The translations under genes were made by a program, and so were the position numbers. A DNA stretch of 64,000 nt from Lentibacillus jeotgali (GTDB taxonomy: Bacteria; Bacillota; Bacilli; Bacillales; Amphibacillaceae), in the NCBI RefSeq assembly GCF_000224785.1, contig NZ_AGAV01000003.1:1-64000 (forward strand), given 5' to 3'. Positions 33,153 to 41,122 of this stretch are shown here, one piece after another; position 1 is the stretch's first letter; the number at the start of each line of letters is the position of its first letter. The notes below the pieces were generated by a model. That model did not search any database. It was not told the origin of the DNA and saw only the letters and a list, made by a program, of their open reading frames with translations.

Positions 33153-35081
33153 ATGCCAATGCAGATGAAACCATCAGGAAAACCGAAACCACCTCAGTTG
33201 GACAAGGATTTTCTGACAGCAATCCAACCACAAGGCGGTATTCGTTTTCAAGACAAATATATTAAAAAAGGAGATGGCTATGAAACGTGTATTCATGTTT
33301 TTGAATATCCCTCCAGTGTCGATGTGTTGTGGCTCGATAAAATTATGGCCATGTATGATGTAACAGTTGTAACAGATGTTGCAACGATGAATCAGGATGA
33401 GACAGTGAGTGCGATTAATAAAAGTATGGTGGAACAGGATGTCCGGTTTAGAAGCTCCAAGCATGAATCGGAACGGATGGATGCGCAACGTGGTTATCAG
33501 GAGATGGAAGACTTATATCGCCAAATAAGTGAAATGGGAGAGGTCATTAAATTACTGCATATTCGTTTGTTCGTGGCGTCACCAACCATCTGGGAACTGG
33601 AAAAGAAAGTGGAACGAACCATGTCTAAATTACAGTCATTCGGGTTTAAAGGTCAAATCTTTTTGAATGAAACGTATTGGGAATGGCAGTCACTATTTTT
33701 ACCCTATGAACAACAACTGGCGTTTCCGAACAAACGGGAAGGAAAAGGCATGCCGGCTTTAACACTCGCGTCAGGTCTACCTTATCACTTCTCAGAATTG
33801 AATGATCGAACCGGCAGTTATTTAGGGACATCGTTTACCGGAGGTAATGTGCTGTTTGATCTCTTTCATAAGGATAAAATGAGACGTTTTTTTAATGCAG
33901 TGGTTGTCGGAAAAATGGGTGCCGGTAAGTCAACGACACTTAAAAAATTATTGATGGATAATGAAGCACGTGGCAATTTTATTCGAGGTTTTGATGTAAC
34001 GGGTGAATTTAAGACACTTGTTCAGTCTGTGAACGGCCACACGATTAGTCTCGATGGCAGTGATGGCGTCATTAATCCACTGCAAATCTTTCGTACAGAA
34101 GACAATAGTAATCCGGAAAAGAATGAGGAAATCAGCTTTATGCAGCACATATCGAAGGTGGCAACCTTTTATATGTTTCTGGCTGGTAACCCTTCTTCTG
34201 AGGAAATTGAAGAATTCAAAAAGGTACTGCGCCTATTCTATGATTCACTTGGTTTCACGGATAAAATTCATACAACAGGTATTACGTCACTGGCTAATGA
34301 GGATTATCCCATTTTCAGTGACTTTTTAAGGTTCATTCGTGATCAACTCTATGACAATACTGAAAAACGAATCATTCGTTCAGAACTATCATCCACGAGG
34401 GTTAAGCGACTCGAAAAAATTGAATTGGTCATTGATAATCTGGTGAACAGTTTTTCGTATTTGTTTAATGGTCATACAACGATTCCTGACATTACGAATG
34501 AACAAGTGATTTTCTTTTCCATTCGTAATTTAACCGGACTGGAAAAAAGTGTGTTTAATGCTCAGATGTTTAACGCATTGAACTTAATTTGGGATAACTT
34601 AATTCAAATTGGCTCGTCGCAAAAGCAGCTTATGTATGATGATGAATCGTTTGATATTGATGAAGCAACGCGCTTTTTGGTCATGATTGATGAAGCTCAT
34701 CGACTGGTTAATTCGGAAAATATGCTGGCGGTTAAGTTTTTAACAGACTTTGCACGTGAAGCACGGAAATATTTCGGTGGCCTCATTTTGGCCAGTCAAT
34801 CCATCCGTGATTTTGTGCCAGACCATTCTGATACAGACACGGTCACCAAAATACGGACGTTATTTGAACTCACCCAATATAAATTTGTGATGCAGCAGGA
34901 TTCTAATTCCTTGGATACGTTACGGACCGTTTTTGAAGGGCAGCTGACGGATAGTGAATTGGAGCATGTTCCACAACTCCAACAAGGCGAATGTTTATTA
35001 AGTATCAGTGGTGTTGGCAACTTAATGCTTTCCATTGAAGCATCTGACGAAGAATTGCATTTGTTTGAGGGGGGCTTGTAA
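33153..35081 (+). CDS. VirB4-type conjugation ATPase
   Basis: This 642-residue ATPase powers type IV secretion. Walker A is VVGKMGAGKSTTLKKLL (about 250-266), and Walker B is FLVMIDEAHRLVN (about 508), with GGLILASQSIRDFV and QYKFVMQQD after it, as in VirB4. The N-terminal 240 residues form the CagE/TrbE-like domain. ATG 33153 has better spacing from GAAAGG than ATG 33144. The stop overlaps the next start by one base. It is intact and ordered as expected between VirB3- and VirB8-like genes. Confidence 0.92.
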   Translation: MPMQMKPSGKPKPPQLDKDFLTAIQPQGGIRFQDKYIKKGDGYETCIHVFEYPSSVDVLWLDKIMAMYDVTVVTDVATMNQDETVSAINKSMVEQDVRFRSSKHESERMDAQRGYQEMEDLYRQISEMGEVIKLLHIRLFVASPTIWELEKKVERTMSKLQSFGFKGQIFLNETYWEWQSLFLPYEQQLAFPNKREGKGMPALTLASGLPYHFSELNDRTGSYLGTSFTGGNVLFDLFHKDKMRRFFNAVVVGKMGAGKSTTLKKLLMDNEARGNFIRGFDVTGEFKTLVQSVNGHTISLDGSDGVINPLQIFRTEDNSNPEKNEEISFMQHISKVATFYMFLAGNPSSEEIEEFKKVLRLFYDSLGFTDKIHTTGITSLANEDYPIFSDFLRFIRDQLYDNTEKRIIRSELSSTRVKRLEKIELVIDNLVNSFSYLFNGHTTIPDITNEQVIFFSIRNLTGLEKSVFNAQMFNALNLIWDNLIQIGSSQKQLMYDDESFDIDEATRFLVMIDEAHRLVNSENMLAVKFLTDFAREARKYFGGLILASQSIRDFVPDHSDTDTVTKIRTLFELTQYKFVMQQDSNSLDTLRTVFEGQLTDSELEHVPQLQQGECLLSISGVGNLMLSIEASDEELHLFEGGL

Positions 35082-35749
35082 TGGAAAAACGGGTTCTTTA
35101 CAAGTTTATCTTTCTTCTCAGTGTTGCTTTTTTAATCATAGCCGTATATGTCTGGAAATGGACAGCCGATGAAGAACAAGAGCAACAAAATCCAGAGAGT
35201 TTATTCGATGAATCACAGCAAGAAACAGAGCAACCACCAGATCTTCAGGAAGACAAAATCGATGAAGCATTAGGTGCTAAACCTGGTTCAAACATTGAAG
35301 ATGAAACACAGAATGCTACCCAGCAAACGGCTGAAGATGAACATGAAACCACCTATCAAAAACAATTTGGCGAGAAAGCAGTTACCAGTGCAAAGGAGCA
35401 GGCTCAGGAAGGACTTGCGCTTTATTTATTGCAAATCACCGACTGGGATAAATGGGAAGGTGTTGTCACAGATTCATTTCTGCAGGAAATCAAACAAGAC
35501 ATTCCGGCAGTGAAGGAATCAAATGTTGAACGACGTATTGAATCGATTGAACTGTTTGCTTCAGATACCTCACAACCAAACAATATGATATTCGGTGCAT
35601 TTGCTTCATGGCATGTTACATCAAATGAACGACTAACCAATCAGCGCACGCAACTTTTTTACCTGACCATGGTTCAACAAAACGATAAATGGCTGGTGAA
35701 CAACATGGTAACCCCTGATGAAAGCATGGAAGGAAAGAAGGCTAAATGA
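35081..35749 (+). CDS. VirB8/TcpC-like bitopic membrane protein
   Basis: This 222-residue protein has one N-terminal membrane helix (FIFLLSVAFLIIAVYVW), then an acidic Q/E-rich linker of about 70 residues. A C-terminal alpha/beta domain (TSAKEQAQEGLALYLLQITD onward; QLFYLTMVQQNDKWLVNNM) has the NTF2-like pattern of VirB8/TcpC scaffold proteins. It overlaps the ATPase gene by one base and the hydrolase gene by four bases. Assignment rests on topology and position. Confidence 0.68.
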   Translation: MEKRVLYKFIFLLSVAFLIIAVYVWKWTADEEQEQQNPESLFDESQQETEQPPDLQEDKIDEALGAKPGSNIEDETQNATQQTAEDEHETTYQKQFGEKAVTSAKEQAQEGLALYLLQITDWDKWEGVVTDSFLQEIKQDIPAVKESNVERRIESIELFASDTSQPNNMIFGAFASWHVTSNERLTNQRTQLFYLTMVQQNDKWLVNNMVTPDESMEGKKAK

Positions 35750-36873
35750 AACATATTTGGGGTGCTGTGAAAGCCATTGGCAAGAAAAAGGCGATTGGAT
35801 GGATGGTTGGGCTAGCTGCAGCAAATATCATTCCTATACTGATTGGTTTAGTTTTAATGGCCATCATGTTTGCGATTATTGGTGCATTAGGTGGCAGTGT
35901 TGACGAACAACAATCAAACAAAAATCATCCATCTGCCGGTTATGTATGCTCGGCAACAGGTGAGATTAATCAGGAAAAGTGGACATCTGTTTTTCAAAAT
36001 AAAGAACGCTCCGGTGCCTTGAAAGGTCATGGTGAGGACATTATTCAATTGTCGGAAGAAAAAGATCTTGACCCTGTTTTGTTTGCTTCTATTGCGCTAC
36101 ATGAAACCGCCTGGGGAAAATCAAATGCCATTCAACAAAAAAACAATCCGGGAGGCTTAATGAACCCGGATGGTAGTGGCCTTTTTTCTTTTCCGACATT
36201 GAAAGACGGATTAGAGTCCATGTCGCAAACATTATATAACCGTATTAAAGTTGATGGTTTAGTAACCATTGAACAATTAGGTAGTGTGTATGCACCGGTT
36301 GGTGCTGCCAATGATCCAAATAATTTAAATGAACATTGGGTACCGACAACGAAAGAGATTGCCCAAAAGCTAGGCGGATTAACGATGAATTGTGAACCAT
36401 CTAATCAACCAGACATGGAAGTGATTGGTGATAAATCATGGATAACATCACATACAAAAAGAATTACATCTGGATTTGGTAATCGGAGTTGTGGTGGCTG
36501 CTCGTCATTCCATGCTGGCATTGATGTTGCTTCCGGAGATATTACAGGCACACCCATCACGGCTTTTGCGGACGGTGAAATTGTCATTAGTGAAGCAAAT
36601 GGCACGACTCACAAATCCAGTAGCAACAATATGGGAACAGGATATGGCTGGTATGTGGAAGTTAAACATGACGATGGTTTAAGGACACGATATGCGCACA
36701 TGATGGAAAAGGGAAAACGAGTAGGCACAAACGTTGAAGCAGGTGAGGTCATTGGCAAAGTTGGTTCAACGGGTGCATCGACCGGTGCTCATTTACATTT
36801 TGAAGTCATTGTCAATGGTGAAAAAGTCGACCCAATGCCATACGTTAAACCATTTTTAACCGGTCAACAGTGA
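35746..36873 (+). CDS. bifunctional cell-wall hydrolase, VirB1-like (glucosaminidase + M23 peptidase)
   Basis: This 375-residue protein has an N-terminal membrane anchor (about 25-50). A lysozyme/glucosaminidase-type domain follows (ALHETAWGKSNAIQQKNNPG, FPTLKDGLESMSQTLYNRI, about 110-210). It ends with an M23 peptidase domain carrying the metal ligands in SSFHAGIDVA and AHLHFEV (about 240-370). Such proteins open the donor peptidoglycan locally for the mating channel. Both catalytic parts look complete. It overlaps the VirB8-like gene by four bases. Confidence 0.9.
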   Translation: MKHIWGAVKAIGKKKAIGWMVGLAAANIIPILIGLVLMAIMFAIIGALGGSVDEQQSNKNHPSAGYVCSATGEINQEKWTSVFQNKERSGALKGHGEDIIQLSEEKDLDPVLFASIALHETAWGKSNAIQQKNNPGGLMNPDGSGLFSFPTLKDGLESMSQTLYNRIKVDGLVTIEQLGSVYAPVGAANDPNNLNEHWVPTTKEIAQKLGGLTMNCEPSNQPDMEVIGDKSWITSHTKRITSGFGNRSCGGCSSFHAGIDVASGDITGTPITAFADGEIVISEANGTTHKSSSNNMGTGYGWYVEVKHDDGLRTRYAHMMEKGKRVGTNVEAGEVIGKVGSTGASTGAHLHFEVIVNGEKVDPMPYVKPFLTGQQ

Positions 36874-36895
36874 ACAAGGAAGGTGTGATGATGAC

Positions 36896-37951
36896 GTGAA
36901 AAACAAATTGAATCGCGGACGTGAAAACAAAACCTATATTAGTCTGTTGCTGGTCGCCGGCCTAGCGTTTGGCGTTTTTTTTACCTCCAAAACATGGATG
37001 TATGATGACAGCGCGATAGCTCAAACAGCATTTAATGAATCAATTGGCGGGCTTAGTCAAACGACATTAACGCTCCGTGACTGGGAATATAATCCGAAAA
37101 ATGAATTGATGGAGGTAACGCTGGAACGCAATCATACTGGAACAGATGCAGTCGAACCGACATTTTCTTTTTATGCGAAAGAACAAAATGAGAGTCAAAA
37201 ATACAATGCAGAATTGGTATATCAGTCAGACAATAACATGGTTGTTCAGATTGAAGATGTCCCGGAATCTTTTGAGGTTATCGGGTTATTTGTGACAGAA
37301 CATCGGGATCAAAACATCCTCAAACAAGAATACAAAAAGCAGCTGGAAAACAAAGATGGTGAAGCTACGGTGACTGATCAGGACATTCAAGAATCTGATC
37401 TACCTGAGCCGGAACAAGTGATAATCGTCGGAGACTACCGAAAAATAGACACCAATCAATCATTGGTAACGAAGACAGATAAAGGCTACAAAAAAGAAAG
37501 TATTGTAGCCGATATGGAGCGCACAAAACAAGAAATCACCACCATTATTGAGGAAGATATACCGTTTCAGGAAGACCTGATAACGACACTTAAGGAAGAG
37601 AAAAAATCATTGGAACAAGACATGGCGTTTGAAACGAAAGAGGAACAAGCTGACACAAAACGTGAGATTGAACAAAAGGATAAAGCTATCGAAGAAGCCA
37701 AAAGTGAAATCGAAAAACTGAAAAAGACCGTGAAGGAACTCCAGGATAAATATCAAAATCGTGAAGAAGAACTCAATGCTTTAACACAGAATAACGATGC
37801 CAATAAGCAACAAGAACATGACAAAGTGGATGCTGATAATGCGGCAAATGATCAACAAGATGTGAACAAAAACAAACAAGATAAGAACAATAATAGCTCC
37901 ACCAAGTCATCCAATGATAAGAAAAAAACCGACAAAAAGAATGATGGTTAA
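36896..37951 (+). CDS. membrane-anchored coiled-coil protein of the conjugation module
   Basis: This 351-residue protein has one N-terminal membrane helix (ISLLLVAGLAFGVFF) and an extracellular beta-rich domain (about 45-160). A coiled coil follows (about 205-300, KSEIEKLKKTVKELQDKYQN), then a tail of N, K, D, Q and S. It starts at GTG 36896 behind GAAGGTG. It is the last gene before the oriT-like region. Its role is unknown; an adhesion or mating-pair part is possible. Confidence 0.65.
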   Translation: MKNKLNRGRENKTYISLLLVAGLAFGVFFTSKTWMYDDSAIAQTAFNESIGGLSQTTLTLRDWEYNPKNELMEVTLERNHTGTDAVEPTFSFYAKEQNESQKYNAELVYQSDNNMVVQIEDVPESFEVIGLFVTEHRDQNILKQEYKKQLENKDGEATVTDQDIQESDLPEPEQVIIVGDYRKIDTNQSLVTKTDKGYKKESIVADMERTKQEITTIIEEDIPFQEDLITTLKEEKKSLEQDMAFETKEEQADTKREIEQKDKAIEEAKSEIEKLKKTVKELQDKYQNREEELNALTQNNDANKQQEHDKVDADNAANDQQDVNKNKQDKNNNSSTKSSNDKKKTDKKNDG

Positions 37952-37956
37952 GGGAT

Positions 37957-38090
37957 GGCGTTGTACGCCAACTGTACGCCATAGAGGGCGCCAATTGTAC
38001 GCCTCTGCTCGAAAAAATGACATGCACGGAAAAACTAGGCTCTGCCTAGTCCATCACGTTATGTGATGGCATTTTCCCCTTATCCTGTTC
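37957..38090 (+). other. oriT: candidate origin of transfer (oriT)
   Basis: This gene-free stretch holds three direct repeats TGTACGCC (37962, 37973, 37996) and a GGCGT/ACGCC inverted repeat. Two tight palindromes follow: ACTAGGC-TCT-GCCTAGT (38034-38050) and CCATCAC-GTTAT-GTGATGG (38051-38069). Then comes CCCCTTATCCTGTTC, which contains TATCCTG|T at 38081-38088. This fits the YATCCTG|Y nick consensus known for MOBP relaxases. Two relaxosome proteins and the relaxase are encoded immediately downstream. Nicking between 38087 and 38088 is a prediction. Confidence 0.75.
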
Positions 38091-38210
38091 AACAATATTG
38101 GCGGTCCCATGAGATACCTGCACGCATTGAAAGAAGTTGACAGAGAGGAAAGACATTTACGACTTATTTTTGAGTGAACATGCAGCAAAATAACGGAAAG
38201 GGTGATAAAC

Positions 38211-38543
38211 ATGGACTTAAAAATTCGTGATTTAGATGCAGGCGCTATGCAAGTATTAAAAGAAGTAGCAAGAGAACAAAATGTGTCCCGGAATGAATTA
38301 CTAAAAAGACACATTGAAGATTTAGCACAGTTTAATGGCATTAAACGTGCTGAAAAAGAATTGGATTCAACATTAAGTCGCGTAGGTGATGCATTAGAGG
38401 TGACGTACAATCGACTCGACCAATTAGAAAAACAATCCATGAAAATGCATTTGTTGTTAGCCACTGTATTGGACATTGATCCTGCTGAAACAGATGACTA
38501 TTTGGAAAACATGTTTAACCTAAACGTGAAGGAGGTGAATTAG
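38211..38543 (+). CDS. relaxosome accessory protein (ribbon-helix-helix type)
   Basis: This 110-residue protein has an N-terminal segment, MDLKIRDLDAGAMQVLKEVA and then QNVSRNELLKRHIEDLA, with the beta-helix-helix pattern of ribbon-helix-helix DNA-binding proteins. A helical C-terminal half follows. ATG 38211 follows AAAGGGTGA. Between oriT and the relaxase gene, it probably binds oriT repeats and helps the relaxase load, like MobC. The role is inferred. Confidence 0.7.
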   Translation: MDLKIRDLDAGAMQVLKEVAREQNVSRNELLKRHIEDLAQFNGIKRAEKELDSTLSRVGDALEVTYNRLDQLEKQSMKMHLLLATVLDIDPAETDDYLENMFNLNVKEVN

Positions 38544-38544
38544 A

Positions 38545-38982
38545 TTGCATACAACGAAACAACGGTTACATGTTCGGCTGGTACCAGATATAATCGAAAA
38601 GATACAAACCATTGCAGCTGAAAACCATTCATCACAAGCAGACGTCATTACAGAAGCGATTGAACACTATGACGCTGAACGTAATGAAAAGTATGTTGTC
38701 TTCAAAAACATGATCGCGGATTTATTGGATGAAAAGCTTGAAGCCATGGAAGACAAATTACAGAGCATTCAAGTTACCGGTAATGTGGTTGACCGTGACA
38801 CAAAAATTCTACTCGAGTTTATGAACCATTACTACCTGATGAATGAGTTTAAAGATTTGATTACCACTGAAAAGTATAAGACGAACGGGATGCAGCAAGC
38901 AGAAGACTTAATTCAAAAACGTATCCATAAACATCGTCAGAAAAAATTAGATTATGAAAAACGAAAGGCACAAAAGAAATAG
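38545..38982 (+). CDS. second relaxosome accessory protein (RHH-like)
   Basis: This 145-residue protein opens TKQRLHVRLVPDIIEKIQTI and then HSSQADVITEAIEHY, a ribbon-helix-helix pattern. A central helix and a basic coiled C-terminus follow (IQKRIHKHRQKKLDYEKRK). It starts at TTG behind GAAGGAGGTG, one base after the upstream stop. It probably cooperates with the preceding protein at oriT. Confidence 0.7.
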   Translation: MHTTKQRLHVRLVPDIIEKIQTIAAENHSSQADVITEAIEHYDAERNEKYVVFKNMIADLLDEKLEAMEDKLQSIQVTGNVVDRDTKILLEFMNHYYLMNEFKDLITTEKYKTNGMQQAEDLIQKRIHKHRQKKLDYEKRKAQKK

Positions 38983-39000
38983 GAAAGTGAGGCTTAATGC

Positions 39001-40239
39001 ATGAACAGTCCTGCGGTTGTGTTACGAAGCAAATTTGTCTCACCTGGGTCCAATACCTTTAACGATTACATTAATTATATCGATCGTGAAGATGCCAAAC
39101 GACATATTCATGTGAACCAGTCATCCAAAGATAAGGATGATTTTTTTGTCTTTCATAACTTCATGGATTATATGGATGATGAAGCAAAACGAGGTGATTT
39201 ATTCACAAAAGATAACGATCAATTGAATGCGAATGACAAGAAAACGTTGAAGCAACAATTTGAAAAAGCACAACAGAATGAATCACCTATGTGGCAGGAT
39301 GTGATTAGTTTTGATAATGAATGGTTGGCGAAACAGGGCCTCTATAACCCGACGACACATTCTGTCGATGAGGCAAGTATGCGCAAGGTTGTCCGTGAAA
39401 CAATGGACACTGTGCTGCGGTCAGAAGGCATGGAAAAATCAGCAGTATGGACAGCATCGTTACATTATAATACCGACAACATCCATGTCCATATTGCTTC
39501 AACTGAAACACATCCAACACGTGAAAAAATGGACGTATTCGATAAGGAAAATCAAACATGGCGAGAAGAATACCGTGCCAAACGTAAACCCAAGACACTC
39601 GATAAAATGAAATCCAAAGTGGCCAACATGATTCTGGATAGAACGCATGAACGGAATAAAATTGATGACCTTGTCCGTGGTACAATCCATCATAAAAAAG
39701 AAAATGGTGTTTCCTTGGCCACTTATCGCAAAACAAAAACATTATTTCAGGAAGCCATGAATCACCTTCCATCGGATAAGAAACAATGGCGATATGGTTA
39801 TCAATCGATTAATGAAGCAAGGCCATATATAGATGACATAACAACGATTTATCTGCAGCAATTTCATGGCGATGACATGGAACAGCTGCATCAACAATTG
39901 GATGATGAAGTGAACGTGATGAAAGAAATGTATGGTGAAGGAAGTGATTATGAAAGGTATAAACAAACAAAACTGGATGACCTCAAGAAGCGTATGGGGA
40001 ATGCAGTATTGTCTGAGATGCGGAACTATGCGAAAGCGCAAAACGATTTATCATTTCAGCCATTAAATCGATGGCAATCTTTCAATCAGCAGCAGTCATT
40101 TACTAATCCAAACCAGACTGTTTATGCATTTAATGCTTCCATTATGAAATTAAGCAGTGCCATGCGCCGTACGTTTCATGATTATCAAAAGGATCGAAAC
40201 CTGCAGGAATTTGACCGACTAATGGATGGCTACGAATAA
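39001..40239 (+). CDS. MobP2-type conjugative relaxase
   Basis: This 412-residue relaxase opens VVLRSKFVSPGSNTFNDYIN then YIDREDAKRHI; the tyrosines at about 23 and 26 are candidate nicking residues. The metal-binding histidine motif is SLHYNTDNIHVHIASTE (H155, H162, H164). This fits the MobP2 branch of MOBP relaxases in Firmicute conjugative elements. It would nick oriT, stay linked to the 5' end and pilot the strand through the channel. ATG 39001 follows GGAAAGTGAGG. The frame is intact. Confidence 0.9.
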   Translation: MNSPAVVLRSKFVSPGSNTFNDYINYIDREDAKRHIHVNQSSKDKDDFFVFHNFMDYMDDEAKRGDLFTKDNDQLNANDKKTLKQQFEKAQQNESPMWQDVISFDNEWLAKQGLYNPTTHSVDEASMRKVVRETMDTVLRSEGMEKSAVWTASLHYNTDNIHVHIASTETHPTREKMDVFDKENQTWREEYRAKRKPKTLDKMKSKVANMILDRTHERNKIDDLVRGTIHHKKENGVSLATYRKTKTLFQEAMNHLPSDKKQWRYGYQSINEARPYIDDITTIYLQQFHGDDMEQLHQQLDDEVNVMKEMYGEGSDYERYKQTKLDDLKKRMGNAVLSEMRNYAKAQNDLSFQPLNRWQSFNQQQSFTNPNQTVYAFNASIMKLSSAMRRTFHDYQKDRNLQEFDRLMDGYE

Positions 40240-40255
40240 ATAAAAAGGTGGTGGT

Positions 40256-40777
40256 ATGGTGAACAATCTATTAATCTTATTCAGTGCTATGTTGATTGTT
40301 CTGTGTGTTTTTCCAATGATTATCAAATACATTAAGAAGAAAAAACGATATAACCTGATGAAAAAGTCAGGCATAAGAGATATTGACCGTATGAAAGGCT
40401 ATCAGTTTGAAGCGTACCTGCAAGTATTATTTAGAGAATTAGGATATAGACCGGTTGTGACACAACAATCAGGTGACTATGGGGCAGACGTGGTGCTTGA
40501 AGGCAGAAATAAAATTGTGATTCAGGCCAAGCGCTATGGCTATAAACATCAAGTCAGCATGGATGCCGTACGTGAAGTATTGGCAGCCATGTTTTTTTAT
40601 AAGGCAGATGAAGCGTGGGTGATTACGAACTCTTTTTTCACGAAACATGCTGAAACATTAGCCAAGGCATGCGATGTAAAATTGTTAAACCGATATGAAT
40701 TAGAAAAGTTCATTGTAAAGATTAATCCAACGAACCAGCCAAAACAATTTACACGGAAAGGAAGCGAATTATATTGA
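40256..40777 (+). CDS. membrane-anchored Mrr-type restriction endonuclease-like protein
   Basis: This 173-residue protein has an N-terminal membrane helix (LLILFSAMLIVLCVFPMII) and a PD-(D/E)xK nuclease domain of the Mrr_cat type. That domain shows KGYQFEAYLQVLFRELGY, QQSGDYGADVVLE and IVIQAKRYG, where D and QAK are the catalytic positions. Such domains cut or bind modified DNA. Its place between relaxase and topB suggests a role in handling incoming or transferred DNA, which is only inferred. It overlaps topB in TTGA. Confidence 0.8.
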   Translation: MVNNLLILFSAMLIVLCVFPMIIKYIKKKKRYNLMKKSGIRDIDRMKGYQFEAYLQVLFRELGYRPVVTQQSGDYGADVVLEGRNKIVIQAKRYGYKHQVSMDAVREVLAAMFFYKADEAWVITNSFFTKHAETLAKACDVKLLNRYELEKFIVKINPTNQPKQFTRKGSELY

Positions 40778-41122
40778 CCGTTACAGTATTAGCTGAGAAA
40801 CCAAGTCAGGCCAAGCACTATGCAGAAGCATTTCAAGATGTCCGTCAAAAAGATGGCTACATGGAGGTGAATGACCATCGATTCTTTCAAGGCAAAACGT
40901 ACATCACCTGGGGTTTTGGTCATTTGGTAGAACTGGCTCCACCTGAGAATTATAGTGAATCTTGGAAGAAGTGGCATTTAGACAACTTACCAATCTTCCC
41001 TGAATCATTTCAATTTCAAATAAGTAAGGATAAAACAAAACAGTTTAATGTTGTGAAGCAATTATTGAAGGAAACAGATGACATTATTGTCGCAACTGAC
41101 TGTGATCGTGAAGGTGAAAACA
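40774..41122 (+). pseudogene. topB: DNA topoisomerase III, 5' fragment
   Basis: About 116 codons of a topoisomerase III remain. They carry the TOPRIM start TVTVLAEKPSQAKHYAEAF, GFGHLVELAPPENY and the acidic motif IVATDCDREGEN. The frame runs into group II intron 3 at 41123, directly after the DREGEN motif. No downstream topB sequence is found after the intron, so the catalytic tyrosine domain is lost. The gene starts at TTG 40774, overlapping the nuclease gene. The element's topoisomerase is therefore dead. Confidence 0.9.
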
